A DNA stretch of 64,000 nucleotides from Monocercomonoides exilis (Eukaryota; Preaxostyla; Oxymonadida; Polymastigidae), in NCBI GenBank assembly GCA_001643675.2, contig LSRY02000003.1, positions 672,001-736,000 on the forward strand, given 5' to 3'. The notes beneath the pieces are model-generated. The model made no database searches, was not told where the DNA came from, and saw only the letters and a program-made list of their open reading frames with translations. Below are positions 24,363 through 35,435 of the stretch, piece by piece (position 1 is the first letter of the stretch; the number at the start of each line of letters is the position of its first letter). The translations under genes were made by a program, and so were the position numbers.

Positions 24363-25433
24363 ATGGCACGTGAACGAGATCTTCATGATGGGGAAACCAT
24401 TTCTTCGCTGAACAAACTCTTCTACGACGAAACAAGCACATGGGAATGGTTCAAAAGAGAAATAATAGCCATGAACCTCACAATGTGCAGAGTTCACAGA
24501 TGCTATCAACGGATATATCATGATAAGAATTATCACTATTACGCTTGTCCAAAATGCAAGATCAAAAAAAGCATTCTTTCAGGAACATCTTTTAGCAAAA
24601 TAGAGATTTGATTGGGAATCACTCTTCTGATTTGTTAATATTACTGGCCAGGGATTCAAAACTAAACTATTTCTATGCTTCTTTCTGTTGATAAGGACAC
24701 AGTCGGATACTGGGGAAGTGTGATTCGGTGCGCTTGCTCACAAATGTGGAACGAAAGACAGCAAGTAATTGGAGGCGAGGGAACAACAGTTGAAATTGAT
24801 GAAGCAATTTGGCGAAAACGGAAGTTCAGGAGAGGAAGAAAGAAAAAGCAAGCATGGATTTTCGGGGTAAAAAGATTAGAGGGAGGTGGAGATGGCAAAC
24901 GGTTTATGGTTGTTGCAAACAGAAAAAAAGGAAACTTTGATACCAATTATCCAGAAATATATTTAAGCTGGAACATAAATTATTTCCAATGAATGGCTCG
25001 CTTATTCTTTTCTGGAAATGCTTTGATGTAAACATCATTCTGTGTGCTACAAAATACATTACAGAAACCCAGAAACGGGTGTTTATCTAAATACAATTGA
25101 AGGATTATGGAAACATTTGTGATGCACTTTCCTCGATTTGGAACAAGGATCAGACTTATGCATGATTATCTTTCACTGTTTTTGGTGAAATTAACATTTT
25201 ATTTAACGTTCATTCAATTAATAAAATATCTGTGCTTTGAAAAGGAAATTGAACCTATTCAAATGGAAGAAGAAGAAGAAGAAGAAGAAGAAGAAGAAGA
25301 AGAAGAAGAAAACATTGATGAAGATGAGGAGATTCCAGATATGGATGATATTGTAAATGAAGATAGCGATGTTGAGTCTGATGAAGATTTCGGAGCAGGA
25401 GATGGTGCTAGTGCCTCTGAATATGAGCCTTAA
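24363..25433 (+). pseudogene. Decayed Merlin (IS1595/ISXO2-type) transposase
   Basis: Three frame-broken segments follow the order of the intact transposase at 50238-51416. First, 24363-24611 has an N-terminal helix and zinc-ribbon remnant (YYACPKCKIKKS). Second, 24675-24992 has the first catalytic Asp region (VGYWGSVIRCAC, TVEIDEAIWRKRKFRRGRK, AWIFGVKRL). Third, 25107-25433 has MHDYLSLFLVK and an acidic tail with a (GAA)n Glu run at 25266-25310, ending IPDMDDI and GDGASASEYEP. The second Asp block and the catalytic Glu block are damaged by frameshifts and deletions. It is therefore inactive. It is clearly a different copy, not a recent duplicate, because most residues outside the motifs differ. 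Confidence 0.85.
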
Positions 25434-25946
25434 ATATTATTCTTATTTGAATAATATCATTTTAATATGTTTTTTTATATTTTCGAAGCTTTTTTATACC
25501 AAATCAGTCACTTTTTTAATGAAAATTCGAAAATATTTATTTTAGATCAAAAAAATTTTTTTTCAAAATTTTCTCCAAAAACACGTTTCCGCATTTTATC
25601 ATACTTATATTACTTATGTACAGCATGTATTATTATATTCGGTGAAGTTTCAGAGAAATCTGGGCATACCGATATATTCGGATTATGCCAACTGTTTTTT
25701 CATTTATGTTTAAAAAATACGATTTGTTCCAAACTTTTTCTCCCACTAAATCATTATTATTCATTCATTCCTATATCAAAAAAATACAAAAAAATTCAAA
25801 ATTTAAAAAAAAATCTTTGAAAGAACTACGTGGAATATAATTAATGAAGCAAAAATAATTCGTCATATATTATTATTTATTATCAAATAATAATATGGGG
25901 CGCAGGAATTTTTCATTTCTCCATTTTTCCTGCATCAACTTCCATA
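25434..25946. other. Upstream region of the giant surface-protein gene
   Basis: AT-rich DNA containing the decayed end of the Merlin relic. Immediately upstream of the ATG at 25947 there is an AATAATAATATGG stretch near 25884 and a short C/T-rich leader. No defined promoter motif could be assigned. Confidence 0.4.
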
Positions 25947-28900
25947 ATGAGGCGCTTCCCCAACATGAAAGTCGCATTCAATATTGTTGCATTGCCATTG
26001 CTTGTTGTTAGCTGCTTTAATGGAGAAGGAATTGCAGAAAGGCAATTTCAACAAAAATGGAACGAGGAGATACGGGAAGGCAAGATCAGCATTGCAGATA
26101 AAAATAGAGTTTACAACATTTATTTTGGCAATTCATTGAAGAAAGTAATAAAATCAGCTGACAATCACATTTGCAGTGTTCAAACGAATCTAAATATCTT
26201 CAATTCATCATTGTGTGTGGCCCATCTCAACATCATCCCTCTCACTGGTTGTCCACTCCTCACGGTCCAACACCACTCATCTGCCACCATCTGCTCCTCC
26301 ACTTGTCAAGTCAACCCAGCAGCAAAATCTCCACTTTTCCTCTCTGCCCATGCCTCTATCATCCTCACAAACTTCTCCATCACCACCCATCAACCTGCCA
26401 TCCTCTCCTTTCCCCTCTTCTCCACCTCAAACAATCTCCTCCCACATGCCCACTCCCCAATCCCTGCCTCCTTCTCCATCTCCCACTCCTCCTTCTCCTC
26501 CTTCATCTCCCTCATCCAGCCTTTCCTTTTTTCTCCTTCTTCCCTCTCTTCCCCTTCCCCTTCTCCATCTCCTTCCCTTTCCCCTTCTCCTTCATCTTCC
26601 TCATCCCCATCCTCATCCTCTTCTTTTTCTTCCACTTCCCCTTCCCTTTCCCCTTCGATTTCCTCTTTCTCTTCCCCTTCCCCTCTCCATATCCATCACC
26701 AATCCCATCCCCACCTCCAAATCCACCTCAATCTCCATCTCTCAAACACCCTCTTCTCCAATATCTCCTCTCTCCAATCCCCTCTTTCTCTTCCATCCCT
26801 TCCTTCACATTCACTCAACCCATTCGCATCAACCACCTCTTCGTCTTCTTCCACTTCCACTTCCACCAACGCCAATACAATCCCCTCCTTCTCTCTTCAC
26901 TCATCCCTCTCCATCCACTCAACCATCTTCCTCCACACCCACAACCCCATTGATGGCGCCATCCTCCCTTCCCTCAACAGCCCATCCACTTCTCTCTCCG
27001 CCTTCAATGCCTCTTTCCTCCACCAAACTCGTTCTTCAGCCAATGCTGCTGTCGTGCATGTTGGAACAGAATCTATTAGAAAAAAGCTTAGCAGATTGGA
27101 TTCATTCGATCTAAACAGCCATAAATTTGAATGGTGCGAATGGAATAATTCTGGAAATGGATCTGCAGGAGGAGCACTTTATGTTGTTGTCACAAATGCC
27201 AACCTCACAATCACTTTTTGTTCATTTAACAAATGTTCATGTATTGGAAATGGTGGCGCATTATTCTGTATTCATTTGAAAAATGTCAACATCTCAAAAT
27301 CCAATTTCACGAGCTGTTCAGCATCTGGTGGAGGAACTGCTCTAATATCAAATCCTCAATCAAATTCAATATATTTCTTTTCGGAAAACAATGTTGAAAA
27401 TTGTCAAATAGCAGATCGTTTTGGAATTGCTTGGAATTTAGATATATATAATTTTCCTTCAAACGGTCAATTCCAGTTTTCCAAATGCAAGTGCATCTCA
27501 AATTCTGGCGGTGATTCTACTGGTTCTCTAACATTTCAAAATCCTCCAGTAAATAAGCCAAGTCAGTTTTCTATCAATGATTGTCAATTTTTGAACAATA
27601 AATTGACCGCTTCTTCCACATGTGGAGGAGCGGCAATGTATTTCAGAGATGTATTTTTTTGGATGAGTGGGACTAAATTCATCACATTCTGTTTCTTCGA
27701 TGGTAATTCCGCCACTAATGGAAGGGGAAACGATGTCTTTTTCAATGGCAGCAGCATCACCCAATCTCCATTTGAGAATTGTGGCTCAACAACCCCAACA
27801 CAAAGAGTCTGGAATGCAGGAACAGCAGATAATGCTGAGTACAATGGCTGGCTCCCCCTCATCGCCCAGAACAAAATTGTTGCCAGCAATGGAACTGATG
27901 CTGATGCCTGTGGCAGACCCCAACAGACCCCATGCGCCACCATCGAGTACGCCCTCACCGGCTTCATTTCCCTCCTCCAAGAAGCATCCCTCACCCTCCT
28001 TTCCTCAACATTTGTTCCTCTTCAAACACTAACCTTCAGCGCGGTTGATACCATAATCACAGGAAATGGCACAACTGCCACCACTATCGCCTCCAGTGGC
28101 ATTCCCCAACCATTAAACTCAAATTTACAATCAACATCATCTTCTTCTTCATCATTTTCATCAATATCAACATTTTCTTCACCAGATCCATCTGCCACTT
28201 CTGCCCTCTTCCAACAGACTCAGGGCTCCCTCACAGTCTCTGCCCTCGCCATCGCCCACAACTCCACAAATCCCATCACCCCCATCCTCTTCCACCTCTC
28301 CGGTAACTCCCCTTCCCTCAACCTCAACACAACCACCATCACCGGAACAACCTCCATAACAATAAAAACACCCCTCTTTTTCATCACTGCTGGCTCCATT
28401 GCCCTCAACCACACAGCAATCACCAGTCTCGCCCTCAACAGCCCCAGCATCTTTCACCTCACCTCCCTCACCGCTCCCCTCACCCTCAACTCCTCCAACA
28501 TCACCCACATCACCTCCACAGCCACTCCAGCCAGCTGTGTCCTCTCCTCTGCCACCTCCCCTGTCCTCTCCCTCTCCCTCGCCAACTGCACCATCACCAA
28601 CATCGACTCAGCTCCACAAAGCCAACAGACTGCCACCAATGGCGGGTGCATCTCATTCGCCTCATCTGTCCCTGCCAACACATTTTCAGTGAGGAACACA
28701 AATTTCTCCACCTGCTCTGTGAGCGAGGATACAAGTTCTGGAGGAAGAGGCGGTGCTCTCATGATCGAGTACAACGATGATTCAGAAGTGTCAGAATCCT
28801 CCTTTTCCATAACCAATATTGTGTTTTCAGCCAACAAGGCGAGTGTTGGAAGAGATGTGTATTTTGTGTGCGAATCATTTGTCGCTTCTGTGAAAGAGCC

Positions 28901-31900
28901 CATGTTCGCCTTCATGAGAAGCATCACTCAGAAAGACAACTCAGTTGTTGGACATGACAGAACAGAAGCATTCGGTGATTGGAATGTTGATTTATTCATA
29001 TTTTTTGATGGTTTCTTTGACAGTACAATATATGTGGATGGAATATCCGGAGTGGAGAGGGTATATTGTGGATTGGAGAAGGCACCATGTTTGAATGTGA
29101 ATTATGGAATGGGGCATTTGAAGAGAACACAGAACACAAAAGAGGAGATTATTGTTATTTCAAATACGTTGATGGCGGGGTTTGTGGATGTGGGTGGAAT
29201 ATGCATGAAGGCAAAAACTGAGGCAATTGTAGAAATTGAATGCCAAAGAGAAGCGAGTGGATCTGACGAATGTATTCTGAAATCAGAATCACTGACAGAA
29301 ATACAGTTCATTGAAATTATTGTTCCATCGAGCTTTAACAGAACAATCTCAGCAGTGATTGAATCGAGCACTCAAAATGGGGAGTTGCACTTGAAGAGCT
29401 GTGAGATGAGTGTTGTTGGAGGGAAGCTGAACACGATTGGATTTTTCTTGATCAGATCAATGGGAAAGATGGTTGAGCTGGACTCTGTCACGATATCAGA
29501 TGTGAAATCAACAGTCTCGTTGTTTTCATTTTCACTTTCCTCATCAAATATGAATGAACAGGAATACAAAGTGAAACTGTTGAATTGCGCACTGGAAAGG
29601 CTGGAGATTGATGGAGGAGGAGAGGCAGCAATATTTGAAGGGAATGTGGAAGTTGGGATGATGATAAATGGAAGCAGATTTGATGGGACATTATCAGAGA
29701 AGAGCAAAGAGGGAGGAGCACTGAAGATAGTACTGAATGAAGGAGGATATATGACAATTCAAGAGAGTTCATTTACTGGATGCATTTGCGAGAATATGAG
29801 TGAGGGAGGAAAAGGAGGAGGGATTTATCTGGATTGCAGTTCAAATGAAGGGGAATTTCAACTGTCATCGATATCGTTTTCTGGGTGCAGTGCAACAGTT
29901 GGAAAGAACATGTTTGCGAAGAGCAGCAATCTGGTGAACAGCGTGAATACAGAGCGTTTTGCATTTGATTGCACAGGATTCAAGGATGATGGGAATGCAT
30001 TTGTTGGAGAAGATGGGAAATATGGAGAAATGGATCTTCGAGTGTATCTTGTTTCTCTGAAGTGGGTGGAGGTGTCTGTATCGACTGGTGGGCATGACAC
30101 GTTGGGATGTGGAAGTGAAATATTCCCGTGTGAATCTATGAAAAGTGGAATTGACCACATTGACAGAAGTGGGACAGAAGGAGAAAGGAAAGTGAAAGTG
30201 AAAGATGAAGTGACAATCGAAGATATTTATTCTTTCACAGATGCACTTGTGATTGATGGATGTGCGAATGAGGGAGATGAAACCGAACACAGGCCTATTC
30301 ATTTTGAAGGGACAATCAAAGGGGATTCTGCAACAACTATTATTTCATCAACTGCCTCACTCAGCTTGTTATCTTTAAAATTGCAGATTCGAAGTCAATT
30401 TGTACCAAGCATGAATTCACTGATCTCATCGAGTGGAGTCCTTCAACTTGTAAACTGTTTATTTGAGATTCAATCATCAACAGATATTGTTCAATATTCA
30501 TTGATATCCACAACCACTGGAAGTTGCACACTGAAAGGATGCAGTCTGGCAGATTGTTCATTTGTCATATCTCCATTGGTGATGGCTTCTTCTGCTTTAT
30601 TCGAAAACAGTAACTTTTCAAACATTACGAATACTGGAAGCGGTGAAGGAGGTGTTGCAAGAGTTACATTAATAAATGAAGAAGATTTGGTGATGAAATC
30701 AACAAATGCATCATCTTGTTCACTTTCATCAAGAAATGGAAAAGGAGGATTCTTGTATTTGGATTGTCAAAATTGTTTGGATGAAAAGCCATTTCTCTTT
30801 GATGTTGGTGTCACTTTTGAAAATAACAATGCAGCCACAGGGAAGAATGTGTTCATTTTGGGAAAGGATTTTAATTCTTCTGTAACAAACGATGCGTTTA
30901 AGTTTGATTATTCTCAAATGAAGAATGATGAAACTCTGTTTGTTGGAAGTGATAACTATCAACAAGAAAAGGATCTGTTCATGTTCCTCGTTCCATACAG
31001 TTCATTTGAGATATTTATCTCATCAAATGGATTTGATGTTGCAAGATGTGGAAGTGAGGAAGAACCATGCTTCACAATGTGGAAAGGGATGGAAAACATG
31101 AAAAAGGAAATTGGAAATAAAACAATTCAGATTGAAGGATCAACAATAATTCGTAATTCATTCAATATGTCCAATTATCAGATCAAAAAGGTTTCATCAA
31201 TGGGAGAAGAAAATGTTAAAGCGATATTGAATTTTGAAAAAGCAATTGGAAGTCAACTGGAATATTTCGTGGTGAATGATATTCATCTTGAATTGATAAA
31301 TATCCAACTTCAACTTGCATCGGGATTTGATAATTCAGCCAAAACCATTATTTCAAATAGAAATGGAGATTCGGTGATAACTGGATGTTCCTTCCATTCA
31401 GAAGCAGGAGTGAACAATGGATTTGATTGTGTGTTTGTGGATGCGATTGGAGGCAGTGTGGAAGTGAATGATTTGTCGATTGAATCATGCAACGTTGGAA
31501 ACAGTATATTTGTCATTCATGATGCTGGAGTTTCTTGTTATTTCTTGAATGTTCGAGTGGAATTGTTGAATGAAAGTGGAGGTTGCATTTTATCGATCAA
31601 GAAATCTGAACAAGGATTGAAGATAAATGAAGGAGTAAATGAAGATGGTGCAACTATTGAGATTGGCAATTCATCATTTTCAGGAGTGAAGAGAAGTGAC
31701 AATGGACCAAGCATTTTAGAATCGAAGAGTGAGAAAAAGATAGATTTAGCTGTTAAGGAGAGCAACATCACAGAAGACAAAGCAGAAGATAGTGAAAAAG
31801 GAGGGGCAATATTCTTCGCATTGGGTGCATCTGGATCGATGAAGATGATTGACTCAACAATCAGTCATTGCAGCTGCAGTGGCTCCACAGGAAGAGGAGG

Positions 31901-34900
31901 AGGAGTGTATTTGGCAACAAAGGAAAGAGGAGAATTGAATTTTTCATTTGTGGGAATGAAATTCAGTGACAACGGGGCTAGTGTTGGAAAAGATATTTTC
32001 ATTGAATGTTATAACATCACATCACAGATCAATGAAACCCAATTTCAATTTGATCTTCGAGAGAATCATTATTCACGAATTAATGCGATATATGGAATTG
32101 ATAGTTGCGAACACAAAGAAGATACAGATCTGATTGATTTTGTGACGATTCATCAGAGTGATACGATCATTGTGAGCAGCTTGAATGGTTTGAATGGGAG
32201 GAGATGTGGAACGAACATTCTTCCTTGTTATTCAATTAATCATGGACTAATGCATCTGACATCTGAATATGTGAGTCTGTTGCACGTTGACACCAAGAGC
32301 GCAATTGAGGAAGAGATTAATCTGAAGGAAATGAGTCTGAGTTCGAAGAGCAGAGAAAATTGTAAAGTTGAAGTGAAATCAGATATTGGAGAAACAAGAG
32401 GTGCATTGGTTACAACAACTGGAACGGTCTCATTGTTGAGAGCGGGGTTTGTGTTTGATTCGAATTTCATTTCTGAGCATGAATCATTTATATCACCAGA
32501 AGGAGGAATCCTTGAAGTGATGAATTGTTCATTCAGTTCAAAACTACTGGTGGAAGGTGAAAATGCTGAATTTGCAAATATTCAATTCCACATAATAAAA
32601 ATGGTAAAAGGAGAATTACAACTTGACGGATGTTATTTGTCAAATCTGGTACTCCATAAGTCTGCATTATATCTATCATCATCACTTCCATCAGTGATTT
32701 ATTTATTATCAATTTGCAATTCTACAATTAAAACTTCTCTGATTGATATTAATGAATGCGGGCAATTAACAATCAAGGATTTCAAAACAGAAAATATCTC
32801 AGTTGAAGGAAATGAAGAATCATTTATATCTTGCTTGACAATGAAAAAGACGATTCAATTTACAAATTGCACAATGGAGAAAACAACTTCAAAGGCCACA
32901 AAAGGAAAATTGATGAAAGTGGAGAATTGTTTGGATGTGAAAATGGACAGTTGCATTTTTGATGGAAATTCAAAGGAAAGAAATGAGAAGCAGTTGAATA
33001 TTGAAGAAGAGATGTGCAGATGGGATGGATCTCTTGTTGATGTTGTGAAGAGTTCTGTGATAGTGAAAGACACAACAATCTCGAATTCACCAGAAGGTGG
33101 AATAACAATGAGTGGAGGGGAAATGACTGTTAATGATGGAAGATTTGAAAACAACAATCCCTCAATTGAAGGATATCCATCATTGAGAAGAAACATCATC
33201 TGTTCAGATGCAGGAACATTGAATGTGGTGAGTTTGAAAGGAGGAAATGGTTTAAAGGATAACACATCACTCTGGATGTTGAATGATGGGTGCTCTTTTG
33301 AAGGGATTGTTTCTGAGAGAGATTCATCGTTCTTCATTCCCGTGTTGGAGAGTGTGGAAGTGAAAGAAACAACAGATAGAATGAAGTTGATATTCAAAGG
33401 AATGCTTCTTGTTCCATGCAATCTGTCATTCTCAGTTGTGAAGAGGAAGGGAGAAGAGAAAGAGATTGAACATTTTGATTTTGACTCAAATAGGTTTTTG
33501 TCAGAAAGAGAAGCAGAAGGAAGTGTGGCAAAAGATTTTATCAGCAGTTGTGGAAATGAAATTGAAGTGAGTGTTTCTGTTTTATTTGGGAATGCAGAAT
33601 CTCCTTCATCAACAAATTCATTCATTCTGAAGAACAGAAGTGAGGTTGAACCAAAAGGAGATGAAAAACTCGTTGAAGGAGGAAAAGAAGGAAAATCTTA
33701 TTGGTTGTTGATTGTGATTGTGCTTGTTGTGATATTGTTTATTGTTCTCATCATTGCAGTTGCATTTATTGTTCGGTGGAGGAAAGTGAAGGAAAGAAAT
33801 GAGGAGTTGCAAGAGATTGTGAATGACAACATCAGAAAGGATCCGAAGGCATTTGAGATGGTGACGATGGAGATGTCTCCAGAAGAGCAGTGGAGAAGAG
33901 CAGAGAGGGAGGCAGAAAAGAAGAACGATGAGAGAATTAAGAAGAGGGTGTATGAGAAAAGCTTGGGACACTCTGAGTCTTCAGAGCATTTATTGAGTGA
34001 GAGTGGATCAACTGAATACATTTTTGGAAAAGATTCTGATAAAAATGGAGAATGGGATTTGGAGAAGGAAGAAGAAACGAGAAAACAAACTCCATCACCA
34101 TCCATCTCATCAGCAGATACAGAAACCGCATTTGTTCGAGGGGAGGATTTGTTTCCCACAACCTCATCGATGTCGAATCTGGTGGATGCAATGGCATGTT
34201 CATCGCCTTATGAAAAGTTGATTGTGGATCTGAGAGATTCGTTGTTCATGTTGCTTCATGGGAGGAATGAGAAGAAAGATCTGGCGATTGGCACATTGAA
34301 GGAGAAAGAGGTGACAGGAGCACAGATGCTGTTCTGGGTGGCGAATGGAGCTTTGCACTCGCTTGAAGATGAGGAAGACGAACTTCCCTCTTTGCGAGAC
34401 CTGAGTCCGCACATTGTGCTTTTGTCAGAGCACATGGTGATCTGCATTGCGCTCCACTCCGACTACTCCTCGTCATCTGATGATTCGGATTCATCCTCAA
34501 TCTCATCAACCACGATTGTGACATCTGCAAGTGAGGATGATGATGATGATGATGAAAGAGATTCTCTGCCATCATCAGCGTTTGAGGATGATGAAGACAG
34601 GTGGAAGGAGTGTTTGAGGTGGAAGGCGTCAGAGCTGGTGATGAACCGGAAGATGGGAGCAACAGAGAAGTCGGTGGCATTCTCGATTGGGATGATGCTG
34701 TGGGAGTGTGTGACACTCGAGATCCCGTTTGGAGAATACGAAGGGGAAGTGGCAGGGCAGAAGATTGCTGATGGAGAGAAGCCGGATGAGAGGGGGATTG
34801 AAGAGAGTGAGTTGAAGAATGTGGTGAATGCGTGTCTGTCAGCAGAGGCATCGAAAAGACCGACACTCACTGAAGTGAAGAAAGAGCTGGTTGGGATGTT

Positions 34901-35051
34901 TCCTTCTGGGACATTTGTTGTGACGATGACAGATGCAATCATTCTTGAGGAAAGCAGCGAAGAGTTGGAAGAAAATGATAAGAGCAAAGAATGCGAAAAA
35001 GAAGGGGAAATGGAAGTGAATGAGATGAAAGCCATGTTTAACAAAGGATGA
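25947..35051 (+). CDS. Giant single-exon surface protein with transmembrane helix and pseudokinase-like tail (3,034 aa)
   Basis: The ATG at 25947 starts MRRFPNMKVAFNIVALPLLV, a signal peptide. Residues about 100-345 are Ser/Thr/Pro-rich low complexity. Then come repeated blocks with a GGA/GGG turn, a Ser/Asn stretch and Cys, such as GNGGALFCIHLKNVNISKSN, SSGGRGGALMIEY, SEGGKGGGIYLDCSSNEGE and STGRGGGVYLATKERGE. These resemble right-handed beta-helix or Pmp-like surface repeats. Each block tends to end SVGRDVYF or SVGKDIFIEC and is followed by a GSEEEPC-type motif. A single transmembrane helix lies at about 2584-2611 and is followed by basic RWRKVKERNEE. The cytoplasmic part has an acidic, Ser-rich linker and a kinase C-lobe-like segment at about 2890-2985 (RWKASELV, FSIGMMLWECVTLEIPFGE, KRPTLTEV). 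I see no VAIK lysine, HRD or DFG, so catalysis is doubtful. It is probably a cell-surface receptor or adhesin; the ligand is unknown. Confidence 0.85.
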   Translation: MRRFPNMKVAFNIVALPLLVVSCFNGEGIAERQFQQKWNEEIREGKISIADKNRVYNIYFGNSLKKVIKSADNHICSVQTNLNIFNSSLCVAHLNIIPLTGCPLLTVQHHSSATICSSTCQVNPAAKSPLFLSAHASIILTNFSITTHQPAILSFPLFSTSNNLLPHAHSPIPASFSISHSSFSSFISLIQPFLFSPSSLSSPSPSPSPSLSPSPSSSSSPSSSSSFSSTSPSLSPSISSFSSPSPLHIHHQSHPHLQIHLNLHLSNTLFSNISSLQSPLSLPSLPSHSLNPFASTTSSSSSTSTSTNANTIPSFSLHSSLSIHSTIFLHTHNPIDGAILPSLNSPSTSLSAFNASFLHQTRSSANAAVVHVGTESIRKKLSRLDSFDLNSHKFEWCEWNNSGNGSAGGALYVVVTNANLTITFCSFNKCSCIGNGGALFCIHLKNVNISKSNFTSCSASGGGTALISNPQSNSIYFFSENNVENCQIADRFGIAWNLDIYNFPSNGQFQFSKCKCISNSGGDSTGSLTFQNPPVNKPSQFSINDCQFLNNKLTASSTCGGAAMYFRDVFFWMSGTKFITFCFFDGNSATNGRGNDVFFNGSSITQSPFENCGSTTPTQRVWNAGTADNAEYNGWLPLIAQNKIVASNGTDADACGRPQQTPCATIEYALTGFISLLQEASLTLLSSTFVPLQTLTFSAVDTIITGNGTTATTIASSGIPQPLNSNLQSTSSSSSSFSSISTFSSPDPSATSALFQQTQGSLTVSALAIAHNSTNPITPILFHLSGNSPSLNLNTTTITGTTSITIKTPLFFITAGSIALNHTAITSLALNSPSIFHLTSLTAPLTLNSSNITHITSTATPASCVLSSATSPVLSLSLANCTITNIDSAPQSQQTATNGGCISFASSVPANTFSVRNTNFSTCSVSEDTSSGGRGGALMIEYNDDSEVSESSFSITNIVFSANKASVGRDVYFVCESFVASVKEPMFAFMRSITQKDNSVVGHDRTEAFGDWNVDLFIFFDGFFDSTIYVDGISGVERVYCGLEKAPCLNVNYGMGHLKRTQNTKEEIIVISNTLMAGFVDVGGICMKAKTEAIVEIECQREASGSDECILKSESLTEIQFIEIIVPSSFNRTISAVIESSTQNGELHLKSCEMSVVGGKLNTIGFFLIRSMGKMVELDSVTISDVKSTVSLFSFSLSSSNMNEQEYKVKLLNCALERLEIDGGGEAAIFEGNVEVGMMINGSRFDGTLSEKSKEGGALKIVLNEGGYMTIQESSFTGCICENMSEGGKGGGIYLDCSSNEGEFQLSSISFSGCSATVGKNMFAKSSNLVNSVNTERFAFDCTGFKDDGNAFVGEDGKYGEMDLRVYLVSLKWVEVSVSTGGHDTLGCGSEIFPCESMKSGIDHIDRSGTEGERKVKVKDEVTIEDIYSFTDALVIDGCANEGDETEHRPIHFEGTIKGDSATTIISSTASLSLLSLKLQIRSQFVPSMNSLISSSGVLQLVNCLFEIQSSTDIVQYSLISTTTGSCTLKGCSLADCSFVISPLVMASSALFENSNFSNITNTGSGEGGVARVTLINEEDLVMKSTNASSCSLSSRNGKGGFLYLDCQNCLDEKPFLFDVGVTFENNNAATGKNVFILGKDFNSSVTNDAFKFDYSQMKNDETLFVGSDNYQQEKDLFMFLVPYSSFEIFISSNGFDVARCGSEEEPCFTMWKGMENMKKEIGNKTIQIEGSTIIRNSFNMSNYQIKKVSSMGEENVKAILNFEKAIGSQLEYFVVNDIHLELINIQLQLASGFDNSAKTIISNRNGDSVITGCSFHSEAGVNNGFDCVFVDAIGGSVEVNDLSIESCNVGNSIFVIHDAGVSCYFLNVRVELLNESGGCILSIKKSEQGLKINEGVNEDGATIEIGNSSFSGVKRSDNGPSILESKSEKKIDLAVKESNITEDKAEDSEKGGAIFFALGASGSMKMIDSTISHCSCSGSTGRGGGVYLATKERGELNFSFVGMKFSDNGASVGKDIFIECYNITSQINETQFQFDLRENHYSRINAIYGIDSCEHKEDTDLIDFVTIHQSDTIIVSSLNGLNGRRCGTNILPCYSINHGLMHLTSEYVSLLHVDTKSAIEEEINLKEMSLSSKSRENCKVEVKSDIGETRGALVTTTGTVSLLRAGFVFDSNFISEHESFISPEGGILEVMNCSFSSKLLVEGENAEFANIQFHIIKMVKGELQLDGCYLSNLVLHKSALYLSSSLPSVIYLLSICNSTIKTSLIDINECGQLTIKDFKTENISVEGNEESFISCLTMKKTIQFTNCTMEKTTSKATKGKLMKVENCLDVKMDSCIFDGNSKERNEKQLNIEEEMCRWDGSLVDVVKSSVIVKDTTISNSPEGGITMSGGEMTVNDGRFENNNPSIEGYPSLRRNIICSDAGTLNVVSLKGGNGLKDNTSLWMLNDGCSFEGIVSERDSSFFIPVLESVEVKETTDRMKLIFKGMLLVPCNLSFSVVKRKGEEKEIEHFDFDSNRFLSEREAEGSVAKDFISSCGNEIEVSVSVLFGNAESPSSTNSFILKNRSEVEPKGDEKLVEGGKEGKSYWLLIVIVLVVILFIVLIIAVAFIVRWRKVKERNEELQEIVNDNIRKDPKAFEMVTMEMSPEEQWRRAEREAEKKNDERIKKRVYEKSLGHSESSEHLLSESGSTEYIFGKDSDKNGEWDLEKEEETRKQTPSPSISSADTETAFVRGEDLFPTTSSMSNLVDAMACSSPYEKLIVDLRDSLFMLLHGRNEKKDLAIGTLKEKEVTGAQMLFWVANGALHSLEDEEDELPSLRDLSPHIVLLSEHMVICIALHSDYSSSSDDSDSSSISSTTIVTSASEDDDDDDERDSLPSSAFEDDEDRWKECLRWKASELVMNRKMGATEKSVAFSIGMMLWECVTLEIPFGEYEGEVAGQKIADGEKPDERGIEESELKNVVNACLSAEASKRPTLTEVKKELVGMFPSGTFVVTMTDAIILEESSEELEENDKSKECEKEGEMEVNEMKAMFNKG

Positions 35052-35183
35052 GAGCTAAAAATAAAAGAAATGTGCTTCAAACATAAATATATAACTAGAA
35101 AGAGAGTAATTCCAATGTATTTGCCTCGATTTTTAATCAATTCTGAAATTCGCTTCGTTGAATTTTGAGATGAGTGAGAAAAC

Positions 35184-35435
35184 AAGTCAAAGGTTTATGG
35201 CGATGGGATTTTTGAGATCTGAATGTTTTCAAGTGAGTGTTAGATGATTTTTTGTAGATGACTTTTTAAAGACTTTTTTCAAATTGAAATATTCAAATTT
35301 GAACAAATCATATTCAAACATGAAAAAAGAATTAACGAAATTTTCTTTATTTATCTTACAATGAAAAATGTCAATGTTTGGTTGCAGAAATTCGAAACAA
35401 AAAACTTTCTGAAAAACAATGAAGAAAACAAGAAA
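35184..35435 (+). repeat. Noncoding repeat D, copy downstream of the surface-protein gene
   Basis: About 250 bp starting AAGTCAAAGGTTTATGGCG recur as the reverse complement at 61957-62207, which is downstream of the paralogous surface-protein gene. The 130 bp between the stop codon and this repeat do not match between copies. It may be a shared 3' regulatory module or a dispersed repeat. Confidence 0.75.

Noticed and set aside
26171-27114. Pro/Leu/Ser-rich frames overlapping the start of the giant surface protein
   Set aside because: Alternative frames of a CT-rich stalk; the annotated frame continues for 3,034 codons with a signal peptide.
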